A stretch of DNA of 64,000 bases from positions 1,151,822 to 1,215,821 of the forward strand of contig VXAA01001354.1 in the NCBI GenBank assembly GCA_013399115.1, written 5' to 3'. The position numbers and the translations under genes are program-made. Positions within the stretch are counted from its first letter, which is position 1. Each line of letters begins with the position of its first letter. Under the pieces are notes generated by a model that searched no databases, was not told the DNA's origin, and worked only from the letters and a program-made list of their open reading frames with translations. Source of the DNA: Anseranas semipalmata. Its lineage: Eukaryota > Chordata > Aves > Anseriformes > Anseranatidae. Of this stretch, positions 37,006 to 47,740 are shown piece by piece.

Positions 37006-39369
37006 TATTTAAGTGTATTGGGCTTGATTATTACTGGGAAATTTTTGCTGGACACAGTAATCACGCTGTAAGCCTTAAATATAGGTTCCTCTTGGCTGAA
37101 TTGCATTGAGCTCACAGGGCGAGCTCCTCAGCGGCATATTTTGGTGTACGTCTGCTGGGACCAACAGACCATATTCTTAGCTGAGATGGGGAAGTGGAAC
37201 TACACTGGAGAATGATTTGTTCCTCTGCCTCTGCTTGCTTGTGTCTTAGAAAGTCCCTAGTGCATCAGCAGTGATCACAGTTGTGCTGTGGAATTTGGGG
37301 GGAAATAAAATTTAGTCTTCTCTGAAATCCACTCTAGGTCTGTCTTCATGAAGTGCTATGAACAGCCTCTCTCCGAGTTACCATTTATGTAACGATTAGA
37401 ATTTGCTCTTCAAGGCTTTGGTTTGGTGATGGAAATACTCAAATTGCCTACTTCTGATTTCACCTTCTGTATATGTTGGCAGAGCTGTCTGATTTGTTTA
37501 AAATATCCTGCAGGTGATTTTCATTGCACTGCTCTTGTGGGTTGCCAGTGGGTTTGATCCAGTCTTATAGCGTCGGTGTCGGTTGGTAAGGTACCTCTAT
37601 ATAGGTCCCTTTTTCAGGACCATTCAGGAAACCAAGACTGGAAATCCCAGGAAAGGCTGTACCCCACCAGAAGGAGGAAGTGCCAGAAATCTCACGAATC
37701 TGACACTCCCAGGGTTTTAGCCTGATTTCTGAAGTGAAAAACATCAGGTGAGCTTCAGTCTTCTGCAGTTCACCCATCACCAGCTCAGGTATCCAGCGTG
37801 CAGTGTATTGTAATGACATGTGTCACATTTTCCAGAGGTTTAAAGTTTAAGCCAGATTTTCTTCCAGCGTAAACTAATATTACAAGATTGTTTCAGGTGA
37901 ATAGGACATTTTACAGTGTGATATTATGTGAGCTCAGTAAACTTCTAAAAACTGTTTTCTGAAAACTGGCGGTTTAAAAAGAAAATAGGAGTCCTGGAGT
38001 AGAGGCAATATAATCTGACACGCTTTATTGCAGCAGCTGCTTGCTTTGTTTATAGCTGTATGTGACAATTTTTTTTCTATTTTGCTTTGCCATTTTGGTC
38101 TTACATCATCACCACTTCGCTCCAACCGGACAGATCTGTCAGCTGAGGCTGACACCAGCGCTGTCTGCTGACCGTCCTCTGGTTGGCATCTAAGGACTTA
38201 CACAGTTGATCCCAGTTCTGATTCCTTTGCCTTTGAGTTACTATTTGCTCAAGTATTATTGTTACTCACAGCTCTTCGTCTTCCATCACAGAGGTTTTTA
38301 AAAGTGGTGGGTTGCGATCAGCGTACCTCACATTTCTTATTCCCGCCTTCTCCACCTGTGGCCATACATCTTCTTTGCGGTGGTCAAAGAGCTGGGTGGG
38401 AAGCTCAAATGGGAAACTGCTCAAAAGCCTTTCCTGCCCCGAGGAGCTTTGTCAAAGCACATCTTAAGTTGGAAGATAGATCGTGCCATGGGATTAATAT
38501 TTGTATATATGACATGTTTGTGAATTCAGCCTCTTGTTAGTCATGATTTTGGCTTGTCTTGTATAATTTTTATTGGGTGGATACTAGAGCTGCTGTTGAA
38601 GGATAGTTCTGGTTCTTTGGTTTAACTGTTGGGAGCAGCCATGGGACAGAAATGCAATTGCAGCCAGAATGTCTTTATATAACTATTTATAGCTTTCCCA
38701 AAGTATATCAGGATTAACATTTTCCATGGTCAGTCTATGATAAATACAACACCAAAACAAACAAAAAAACAATCTGGCTATATCTTTCATTTTTGAGTGG
38801 TCTGAGCTCAATCCTCCTGTGGCAAAAATTGGCATTGTTCCTTTTAAGTGGAAAAACAGCAGGAACGGGGGTACATAAGAAACTGCAAGCTCCAGCAACC
38901 TGTTCAGGGGGCTCCCATTGGAAGGACAGCATTTGCCCAGCTTGAGAGTTCCACAACTGACTTTGTTCAAACCTGTTGGGTGTTGTACCTCTCGATGGAA
39001 ACTAGGGAACAAGGATGAAAAAGAATTTTTTCACTAGCTCTGAATTATGAGCCCTCAAAAAATTTTCTGGCATGTTTATCAGTTTATTTCCCTTTAGTTT
39101 CGTTGCTTCATCAGCGTCTAAGAATGCTGGAGATGGAGAGACAGAGTGGATTTGGTAGTTGGTTTATCACATCGTTGTAAATTGGCTTTGAGTGCTGCGA
39201 GACACTTGCATGTAATCCGCACACAGAGGATTGGACTGGAAAGGCTGGAAAAATTTCCAAATATTTTTGTAAACCTAACACATCTTTGCCAATTTGTGTG
39301 CCCCGAGCGTGTCGTGACATAGAAGCACTCCAGCTATTTCTGTCTGCCATTAATATTTTGTGCTTCGTG

Positions 39370-39400
39370 AACCCTTATTAATTAGGATATTAATTTCCAT
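39370..39400. promoter_or_regulatory. Homeodomain-type AT motif cluster
   Basis: TTAATTAG (39378-39385) is followed by ATATTAATTT. This is a common homeodomain-like text in an AT-rich stretch, with weak specificity. Confidence 0.2.
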
Positions 39401-40850
39401 ATGTAGTTTTGGAACAATGCCATGCTGCGAGGGAGGTTTTTCTCACATGCCATTATTCTGGTTTTGTTCATTTACCCACATTTTCATGCTGTTCATTACA
39501 ATAAACATCAGGTAGGGTTTGGGAATTGAAAATGCTGGTGGAGAGAATAGGGTCTTTGGGAGATTTTACTTAGTGTCAGGTTATTTCTTGAAATGCTTTA
39601 GATGCAGATTTATCATTTCTGTTTTCTGTGTAGTGAATCATTTGTGAACAGATTTTCGTTTTTCCTGCTGTAGTGACATTTATCAAGAGAGTGTATGCAA
39701 ATGCGCTTCATGCTAGCAGTTGCTCATTAAGGGTGCACTCTGACATTCGTTATTTGTTATCTATTGCATGTGACTGATTTCTTAAACAATACAGGATTCA
39801 TTCCTGCTACCCAACTAAAGAAATGAGCTCCTTCAATCCTAGAGTGACAAGAAGGGAATCAAAATATAACCACCTTGTTTATGCAGAGAAAATAATCAAA
39901 TCCGTAGAAAAAAGATCCCTTGATGGCTGCACTTAGCAGCATCTGCAGCCTTTCCCCCAAAATGTGTGTGAGCAGTGCCTCATTTTTCTTAAAGATGCAG
40001 AAAATCGCTGCTTTTGTGTGTCTGCACAGTGCTGGCTGCTGATTAAAGGCACCAATGAAAAGCAGAACTATGTTCTGTATGTCAGATTTACATTCAGAAG
40101 TGAACTGCCATCCAAAGACCAGGGATGCTGTCAGGTGTGTTAAACCATTTTGGGCTCTAAGGTTGTCCAACATCCATTACCTTCACACAAAGACCGCTCT
40201 GATTGCTCGGGTACCAAGCGTGGCATCCTTTGCAGTCGGTGGGAGCATCAGGGTAGGGCTTGGTGATCTCTGAGCAGCTACAAGCAGCACTTGTGGAGAG
40301 CATAAAACTTGTTGAATTTTAATCTCAGCTTGGCATGTCGGAGTGGGAGTTAGGTGCCTCTTTGACTTTTAAATGATCTGAAGAGGAATGTACTTGATAC
40401 AGGTGGTAAGCATTATTCTTGGAGCCCTCAGATATTCCGGGCACACATGTATTTTCATTCCTCATAAACGTATCCCTGGTGAGAGGGGTGGGGACATCGC
40501 TTAAGAGGAAAGCCATTTTCCACAGTAGCAGAGGATCTGAAAGGAGTGTTCTGCAGATTAAGCAGAACAATCTCCAGAGGTTTTGCCAAACAAATTTTTC
40601 AGATTTCTTCAGGATTCGAGTCATGGCCTGTGATCTGAAACATTTGCCAAGAATTCGGCAGAAAAAGGAAAAATACCCCAACCCTGAAGTTTTGAACAGG
40701 AAGGTGGTTTGTGGGTTTCATGGGATTGCATCAGAAGCCTGATCTTCCCGGCAAAAGATATTCTCTTTGCAAACAATGAATCCCCTAAAACCACAAGTGC
40801 CATGAAGTCAAGCAGCGTGTGGTTTGGATATGAGCAGGCCAATTTGTCAA

Positions 40851-40876
40851 CTTTGTTTCATTCAAAGAGAATGAAA
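40851..40876. promoter_or_regulatory. Paired TCF/LEF sites overlapping an inverted repeat
   Basis: CTTTGTT (40851-40857) and TTCAAAG (40861-40867) are inverted TCF/LEF consensus sites. Overlapping them, TTTCATTC (40856-40863) and GAATGAAA (40869-40876) form a perfect inverted repeat around AAAGA. Confidence 0.35.
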
Positions 40877-41300
40877 TAACGAGTGGAAAAACATTGAGAT
40901 TAAAAAAACCTCAGGATACTCGTTATAGATTGATCCTCCCAAAGCAGAATCTAACTTTGTTTTTACTTGATGGAACTCCCCTGTATTTGTACTTCGGCGG
41001 CGCTGCTAGGTGATTTGAATAATACATATTTATAATGTACGCTTAGTTTTTGACTGGCACAGGGAGTGTTATTCTACTTAATACAGGATTTTGTGGGAAT
41101 TGCAATTGTGTTTTCGAATCCAGTCTAAATATTGTGACGAATTTCTAGCAGGTAGTTTTAATGGACAAATACCGTCGGCGAGGCGGAACTGCCATTGTGC
41201 GTCTCGGAGTGACTCGGAGCGCTCGGCTGCTAACGTTTCCATCCCAGAGACAGGGCTGAGCAGTTCGCGGCATCCGTCCCGCTATTGCCATGTCACTCCG

Positions 41301-41320
41301 ATTGGTCACACTATATAAAA
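41301..41320 (+). promoter_or_regulatory. CCAAT-box and TATA-box pair, possible core promoter
   Basis: An inverted CCAAT box (ATTGG, 41301-41305) is followed by TATATAAAA (41312-41320). About 30 bases on there is a pyrimidine-rich start-like stretch near 41343-41357. An ATG with A at -3 lies at 41368 and opens a 115-codon frame to 41712. The CCAAT box is closer to the TATA than usual. The frame is basic and not recognised. Confidence 0.25.
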
Positions 41321-41367
41321 TTGTTCTTTGAGGCAAAGTTTCGCATCTCTTCTTCCTGTTGCTAAAC

Positions 41368-41712
41368 ATGCGCAACACCCTCCCTTTCTCAACAGCAGCA
41401 TCAAAAGTGTTCAGAAAAGTATTTACCAGCTTCACTTACTTAGTTTTTGGTTCCTTTGCCTTTCAAGAGATAAATGATGGGAGGTTTTTTAAATTCCGAT
41501 CTACAGAAAAGAGCTTTGCCCCACCTAGACAGTATTTTCTGGAGAACTGGTGGGTGAAATCTTGGCTTCACAAAGTTACAGAGATAACAAGAATATTTAG
41601 ATTTACCATAAGGATTTTGCGAAAGGTGCACTCCATAGGAAAAGCAGAATTTCTCGGTGGTCTTACAAAGATCGAACCAGGAAAACAGCCTTTTGTTCTA
41701 AAAATAAACTGA
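41368..41712 (+). other. 115-codon open frame downstream of the TATA element
   Basis: The ATG at 41368 has A at -3 and lies about 50 bases after TATATAAAA. The frame runs to a TGA at 41710-41712 that overlaps an AATAAA hexamer at 41703-41708. The predicted protein is basic and Phe-rich (for example VFRKVFTSFTYLVFGSFAF), without a recognised domain. No codon bias test beyond reading was possible. It may be a chance frame in AT-rich DNA. Confidence 0.12.
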
Positions 41713-42570
41713 GCAATGCAAGTCAGATTATTCTGCATGTGCAGTGATGATGATTTCAGCCTAGAAGTTCATTTTGCTCTTTGAAACTGAAATCCTGAAA
41801 ATCCTTCTTTCTGAAAAGTCAAATTTTCATAACTAAGCAAAGCCACTGTGAAGGTGAGCTGCATCCTGCAGCTTCCGCTCCCCACTGCTTTAACGCAGGG
41901 AATTCCTCTTTCTTGTATTTTACTCTGTGCTAGTGGCTGCCAGTTTGATTTCAAAATGTTTTAGTCTTGGTGTAAGCAGCAGGCAATCTCCACCCACATC
42001 TTCATTATTACCTTCAAGAAATTCCACAAAACTTGTAGCAACAGCTTTCAAAATCTGTAGAGAGCTTAATTAGCATCAGAGGAGAAAAGTGGAGCAGATT
42101 TTAAGCGCTGATCTTTTTGTTAAGGGTTTGCTCATACTGACTCTCTTCTTGGTGCACTCTGGATCCAGTCCATCAGTGTGGGCTCTGGCCGAGCACGTGT
42201 CCTAGCAGTGCCAGGTTACCAGTAGAGACATCGCCTTTGGAAGACATAACCTTTGCTAAAACCATTGCTTTCAGCCCCATGTTCGTTAGAAACAGGACAA
42301 AATAGAAACGCCATCTCTATACATCAAAGAAACTAGGGATATGATCGCTGGATCTTAATTTTCCTTGGAAAGAACCAAACTGAGATGTCAACTTCTGAGT
42401 GAAGATACATCCTCTACAAACCATTCTCCTTCACTGTTCTAAAATAGCAACAGCACGGAAAATGGGGTTGATGACAAGAGAACAGTGAGTATCCCTGACT
42501 AACACAAAATTGCACCCAAAATCTTTTTCCTCTTTAACAAAATAACTAAAGAAAACAAATATGTAATCCA

Positions 42571-42855
42571 TTAAGTAGCAGGCTCGATGGCGACTTTCAT
42601 GCCAGCATTGGCTCGTTCCCACTGGATTATTCCAAAAGTCTGAGGCCCCTGTGTTTTGAATTCGGTACAAACTCCCACGCAGGTTGGCTTTTTGACTGGC
42701 TTACTGAAGATCAAACCTGGGAAGTAAGAGCTAAAAGTTAGGCTCTCCAGCGATGGGCGGTGAGAAACCTTTGTGCTGTAGGTGTTGGACACAAAGCGAG
42801 GATGTGTAACCATTGGTTTGTGGGCCTTGGAAACCCAGGAGAGAATTCGTGCTAG
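42571..42855 (-). CDS. Second (terminal) coding exon of a tentative two-exon gene, product unknown
   Basis: Reading the minus strand, a TTTTTACAG acceptor lies just above 42855. The frame then stays open for 94 codons to a TAA at 42571-42573. It enters in phase 0, the phase in which the exon ending at 44383 leaves, so the two join into a 141-codon protein. The peptide is basic and rich in Ser, Thr, Pro and aromatics, with a C-terminal stretch GPQTFGIIQWERANAGMK. It shows no signal peptide, membrane segment or recognised domain. GC by codon position is nearly flat (about 48, 49 and 52 percent by hand count), so codon bias does not by itself prove coding. No AATAAA was seen just downstream. A second possible acceptor, TTTCCAAG, lies 30 bases in. 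It could be a small unannotated avian gene or a chance frame. Confidence 0.38.
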   Translation of the reverse strand, partial: LARILSWVSKAHKPMVTHPRFVSNTYSTKVSHRPSLESLTFSSYFPGLIFSKPVKKPTCVGVCTEFKTQGPQTFGIIQWERANAGMKVAIEPAT

Positions 42856-44382
42856 CTGTAAAAATTAACTATTGCCAATCCATTTGAGCTCCTTTGAAGA
42901 TCCAGTAAAAGAAGGAGAAATGGATGTAGCCCAACTTCTCTATACATAATGTTTGTGTTATTTAGTTCCAACTTAAACAATATCCCACCCAGTTTCTGAG
43001 CAGCACGCAGAACATGGTGATGACTCAGTGGAGGGTAACCAGAGGTCATCAGACATTGGTTCAGTAGCAGAGTGGAGATCAAGATGAGCAATATGTGGAA
43101 AGTACAGTGGTTTATACACAAATGCGGGTGTAGGCCAAAGCTAGAGAAGAAACGTGGGAAGTTGAATTATCTTTGGGTTACCCCACTAAATGTTTGCTGA
43201 AAGTATAGTTACAGAGAGCAGAATGACAACAGAGAGCAGAATTTCCTCAACGTGCGTTGTGTTTTAGTGTAATGTTTTTCCTATCTAGTGAGGCTGTTGA
43301 CAGAAATGGGCATTTGCTGTTTTTCCTTCTTCCTTTCAGATGCAGTAAAACTTCCAAATCAAAATGCTGCTCTCATCTGGGCAGTACCAGCCTCTTTAGC
43401 CGAGTCAGTATGGGCAAGGAGCCTGAGCTGAAACGATAGGAAGCGGGCAACCTTAGGTATGGGGAGAACAACAAACAGCCTGGCCTTGAGAGCCCAGGCT
43501 GTGCTGGGAACACAAAGTTAGAAAACCTGTGTGTGTCATCATCAACTGGACAATTTGGCCTGTAGCAGCTGAGACAATAACAAACAGAAAGCGAGGCATC
43601 TCGGAGAGGAGTCGCACCGCAGTCACCACCACCCATTTGGCTGATGTGCAAAAAAGGCATGTGTTTTCCCAGTGTGGAAAATTTGTTTGGGAAACACTGA
43701 TCCTAATAAAAGGGCCAAATATGACTAGGGTACTGAAGTCTTAGGTTACCTACCACATCAGGTTTCTTTTTAGGGAATGTGTGCGTCCTCCCTGCCTAAC
43801 TTTCTCTGTGCCGTGATTCATGGAGGCTGAACTTCTGCCTTGAATCCTCCTCTCTTTCCATATTTCCAATCCCTTTCTTTAATCATACTCCTTCCTTTCC
43901 CCACCTGTTTCCAGAACCAGGCTCTATCCCAGCATAGCCAGAGGCATCCGGTTGACTAAAATTACGGTTATGAGCAAGCTCGAGTGGAACAGACAGGATC
44001 CGTTCTTTTTTCCACAGGGTGTAAGTCATGTCTGGTAAGGAATGAAACTCCGAGCTAGGGTTTGTGCAGAAGATAAAAGGGATGGGCCCAGCCCAGTTAA
44101 ACTTGAGATGGCTCAAGAAGTGTCTGAGCCACATCCCTGTAATTCGTGCGGTATGGTAAGTCAGCACAGTGCATAATATCCCTCACTCAGGCACCTGCAA
44201 GTGCTTTGTTTTGGGTCCAGTAATCCCAAACGCTGCTCTCAGATAGCTGGGTTTCATCCCTTTCCTTTTTCTCAAAGAGAAATTTAGATTGGCTCACTCT
44301 TTAATTTAAACCATTTGCCCGTTACAACAGCTTTTACAAGCAAATCTCTCTGGTTTCACAAGACCTTTTAAATCTTGCTTAC

Positions 44383-44539
44383 CTGGTAGAAGTCCTTGTG
44401 CAGCGGGCACATGGTGCTTCGCTGCCCGTAGTGTATCTGGGGGTCAGCTGATGGTCCTCCACTGTCAAGCGTCTCGTTTGTACTCTTCTCACGTACGTGC
44501 TCTTCTGACCTTTTTGTGCTCATAATTTCTTTTCAGAAA
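44383..44539 (-). CDS. First coding exon of the tentative two-exon minus-strand gene
   Basis: On the minus strand a CTACACAG acceptor ends at 44540. It is followed by 16 untranslated bases, an ATG at 44521-44523, 47 open codons, and a strong CAG|GTAAGC donor just below 44383. The frame has a TGA a few codons above the ATG, so this ATG is the natural start. The last 18 codons (peptide IHYGQRSTMCPLHKDFYQ) have about 89 percent GC at third positions against about 33 percent at second positions, a typical vertebrate coding pattern. The exon leaves in phase 0 and fits the exon ending at 42855, across an intron of about 1.5 kb. A strong CAG|GTGAGA donor at 45425 on the same strand could end an upstream untranslated exon. 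The product is not recognised; the N terminus is charged and looks disordered. Confidence 0.45.
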
Positions 44540-44959
44540 CTGTGTAGAGATGCCCAAGACAACAGAGATCTTAACTAAAAACAATTTATTAGCTACAAAT
44601 GAGATCGTGGACTTTAAAGAAGTCTGTGAGTGTTAGTGTACAGCTTGCCAATGTTGGGCATTCAGAGCTTGTAGGGGTGAAATGTGGAAGAGTCGCTGGC
44701 TCCATTTCTTTTCCTTTTGCCAACTGTTTGTGAACTGATGATTCAGGACAAGACCTCGACTGTCATTTTTCTTTATTTCCCTTTGTTCCTTATTCTGTCC
44801 TATCTTTGTTATTCCTGCAGTCATCAAAGGTTGGTTTTTGTGTTGTAGTGAGACTCGAGACTTCCAAGGTGTTGTATGTATTGTTACAGGGAAGGCCTTA
44901 TAATCCAAACAGACAAGACAATTCTCTTTATTCCACTTACATAATGCTTAGGCACCAGG

Positions 44960-45045
44960 AGAGCACAGCTTGTTGAAAGGCGGCTGCGGCAGAGCCAGAA
45001 ACAAAACCCAGGTGTTGTGCCTTCCACGCCAGTTCTTCACTCACA
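44960..45045 (-). mobile_element. MIR/L3-like tail fragment
   Basis: GGCAGAGCCAGAAACAAAAC then CCAGGTGTTGTGCCTTCCAC and GCCAGTTCTTCACTC follow the old element text (GGCAGAGCAGGGAATTGAAC, then CCAGGTCTCC). It lies just upstream, on the minus strand, of the two-exon gene model. Confidence 0.42.
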
Positions 45046-47678
45046 CCCTTCCCTCCCGGAGCGTGTTTTGTTTGTATCCATTTCCAGTTTTCAATGCAGA
45101 AAGATAAAAAGGCTGGGATTCACCTCCCCTAACTTCAGAAATCTGAAAGCTAAGAAACTGGTCTGAACTAGTTGGTTGGCTTCACTCCAGGGCTGGCTCC
45201 TCCAGGAGGTGATTCAACCTATCTTAGGGGACGTGGCTTAAATCAGCTTCTGCAGGGGGCTTGCTGAGCTCCGTGACTACCAGCAGAACTGCTGGGACTA
45301 GCCAAAACTGCACCTCAGTCTCCTGGGTTGCCAGGCTTTTGATGAAACCTTCGCAGACAAAAAAGGCAGGAGGAAATTTTCCATTCCCGTCAGAAATAAG
45401 GCTTCATCTAATACCTTACTCTCACCTGTTTTCCAAGTGAAGGGAACTTTAAATGAAACCAAATATATGTGCCTTAGTGACATACCCAAAGCTCCAGAAT
45501 TTGTAGCCCAGCACTTTTCACATGCATTCAAGTTTAGGTGGGTGGGTTTGTAATGTGTGAGAAGTGAGCAGAAAGAAACATGAAGGCTTACCTACATCCA
45601 TTCCTATTTTATGGTAAAGTGATGGTTGCTGCTAGGTTGGTTTTTTCCAATTTCTTTGATTGTCGAACCAGTAGTATGTTTAGTATGAAATAGGAGAGGG
45701 CAGACATTTCAACCGTTGAAAAAAAAATAAATGGGTGCATGTAAGGTGACTTTCCATTGCATGGCTGGCACATCAGCAGCAAACCCTCTTGTTTTAGTGT
45801 GAGGCTTAATACAGGGTTGTATACTGGGAAAAGCTTGTGTTACGTGTATCCCTTCTCATACTTTTCTGTCCGTACCTGCTGTTTGCTGCTCCTGAAACAA
45901 GAGTGTGAACTGGGCTGAACCTTCAGTCTTGAACCAGAATGGCTGTTCTCATTTTTACCATTTTTCATTCAGCCCCAGTGTTTTTTCTCAACAGCTAACA
46001 ACAGAAAAAACAACACTTCCTATTTCAGCCCTTGACAACCATTCAAGGAACCTCTTATTTTAAGCTCTTGAGTGTAATGTTTGTAATGCAGTTTCACCAG
46101 TCCGGTGTCACGGGTGGATGCCACTATTTACAATTTATTTCCCTTCGCAGTACTTCAAGCCAGTTCCTTGGTGATTGACTTTGTTAGAGCAAGGCTCCTT
46201 AGGAGCATAACATTTGAGAGTTCAGAGGTGTCAGTAGGTGTCTTTCTCCTCTAAAAATTGTTGGCTGCTTTTTGGGTGTCATATTTTTCTGTTTTCCCCT
46301 GCTAGCTAGTATACATTTCACATTGGCCATATAATTATGTTTTTTAGTTGTCTGAAAGAGCTTTTGACAATTTGTGGAAGTGGCAAGAAAAGGGTTCAGC
46401 ATTTCAAATCCAGACCTTCATATAATTCACCTCTGACTTAAGTGCATGGAGATGCTCTAGTTTCTAGAGTTGACATATCATAAGATAAAGTACCTGTAAA
46501 TACTGTCAAGAGAGTAAAAAGTCCCTCATGCAAATTATTTCTATACATACACATACAAGAGACTTCTACCAAGCAGCGATGCATTCTCATGTGAAATGCT
46601 TCCTTTTTCTTGGGTCTTCACATCTTAGCTGGGAATAAAGCAACACAGAGAGCAACAGAATTGTTCAGCAAAATTCACTTGCTAATTCACTTGCATTTGA
46701 ACAATTAATCACAAACATGCAGTCAGGTCTTTCCTTTTCTTAGGATTATACACCCTGTGAGGAGAGATTATAAAGGATAAGAAAAAAAAACTCACTAAAA
46801 TCCAAGGCATAATTCCCCTGAAGCCAGGATTTTATGCTTTGTGTATTGAGACTGGAAGATGATTTAATTGCAGTATTTAAGATTCTAATAAAAATGATTC
46901 AGCTCTTTTTTCTTTCCACTCTAAAAAGTGACCTAGAAAAGGAACAGCAAAGGAAGACACATTCTGGGTATATTCTAAAGAATTCTGCTAGGCAGCTTTA
47001 TCAGGGTTGGGTTTAGGCAACAGAGATGCAAAGGACAGTGCATCCGTTCATGCTGAGAACTTTCGTGGCCCCTTCTAGCTCAATTTCTTCTGCCATGTGA
47101 ATTAGAATCCATCCTGAGATCCCCTGGTCAGGAATGATGGCATTTCTAAAACACCTGTCCAGCCTCAGCAGGAGGTAAGAAGAAAGGACGCACAGTTTAC
47201 GCATTATTGCGAGCAGCCTTCCAACAGCAAAGATCCAGAAATATATTTTAGTTTTATTGAAACAGCTACTGAATAAATCAGTTGAGGAGCTTCAGGATTT
47301 ACCCTGCTGTTAGCTCAAATATTGTAATCATCTCCCACAGTCAAATGAAGACATAGGAGAAAGGTAAAGACCAAGGATTTGAAAATTAATTCACTTTCAC
47401 GACCATCTGTTGAATGGTGAGGTTTGTGTCATGGGTACTTCTGAGCACAGTCTGGATGCAGCTAAATTTTTGGTGACAGAAGAAAAACAGTATGCACTGG
47501 CAACAATTATTTTGCATGTTTTCATCTGTTTGACTCAATAATAATAAGCAGTCAAGAGTTTGTGTGTGACCTAAATATCTGTGAATATATTCTGGAGGTG
47601 CTTCTGCTACATCTTAAGGAGATTCCGTTCCCAGTCAGCAATAGTGCGTTCTTTCATAAAGATAGGTCTGTATCTGCC

Positions 47679-47740
47679 ATCAGTTAACAATTGCAGTGCG
47701 TCAGTTAACAGTTGCAATAAGGAGATCAGTTGACAATTGC
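47679..47740 (+). repeat. Three imperfect copies of a GTTAACAATTGC unit
   Basis: ATCAGTTAACAATTGC (47679-47694), GTCAGTTAACAGTTGC (47700-47715) and ATCAGTTGACAATTGC (47725-47740) are near-identical. The first two hold CAGTTA, a Myb-type core in reverse; the third reads CAGTTG. Confidence 0.85.

Larger units (their letters stand above)
32831..42570. other. AT-rich non-coding stretch
   Basis: It contains the regulatory-type motifs listed separately and many AT-rich unique segments. Two splice-bounded units are weak: 35746-35813 (open in one frame, no bias) and 37618-37747 (closed in all frames). A 33-base unit at 36464-36496 on the minus strand has strong sites on both sides. Confidence 0.5.

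Noticed and set aside
46757..47000. Possible old CR1 body (GAGGAGAGATTATAAAGG then CAGTATTTAAG)
   Set aside because: Word matches are too scattered to support an alignment.
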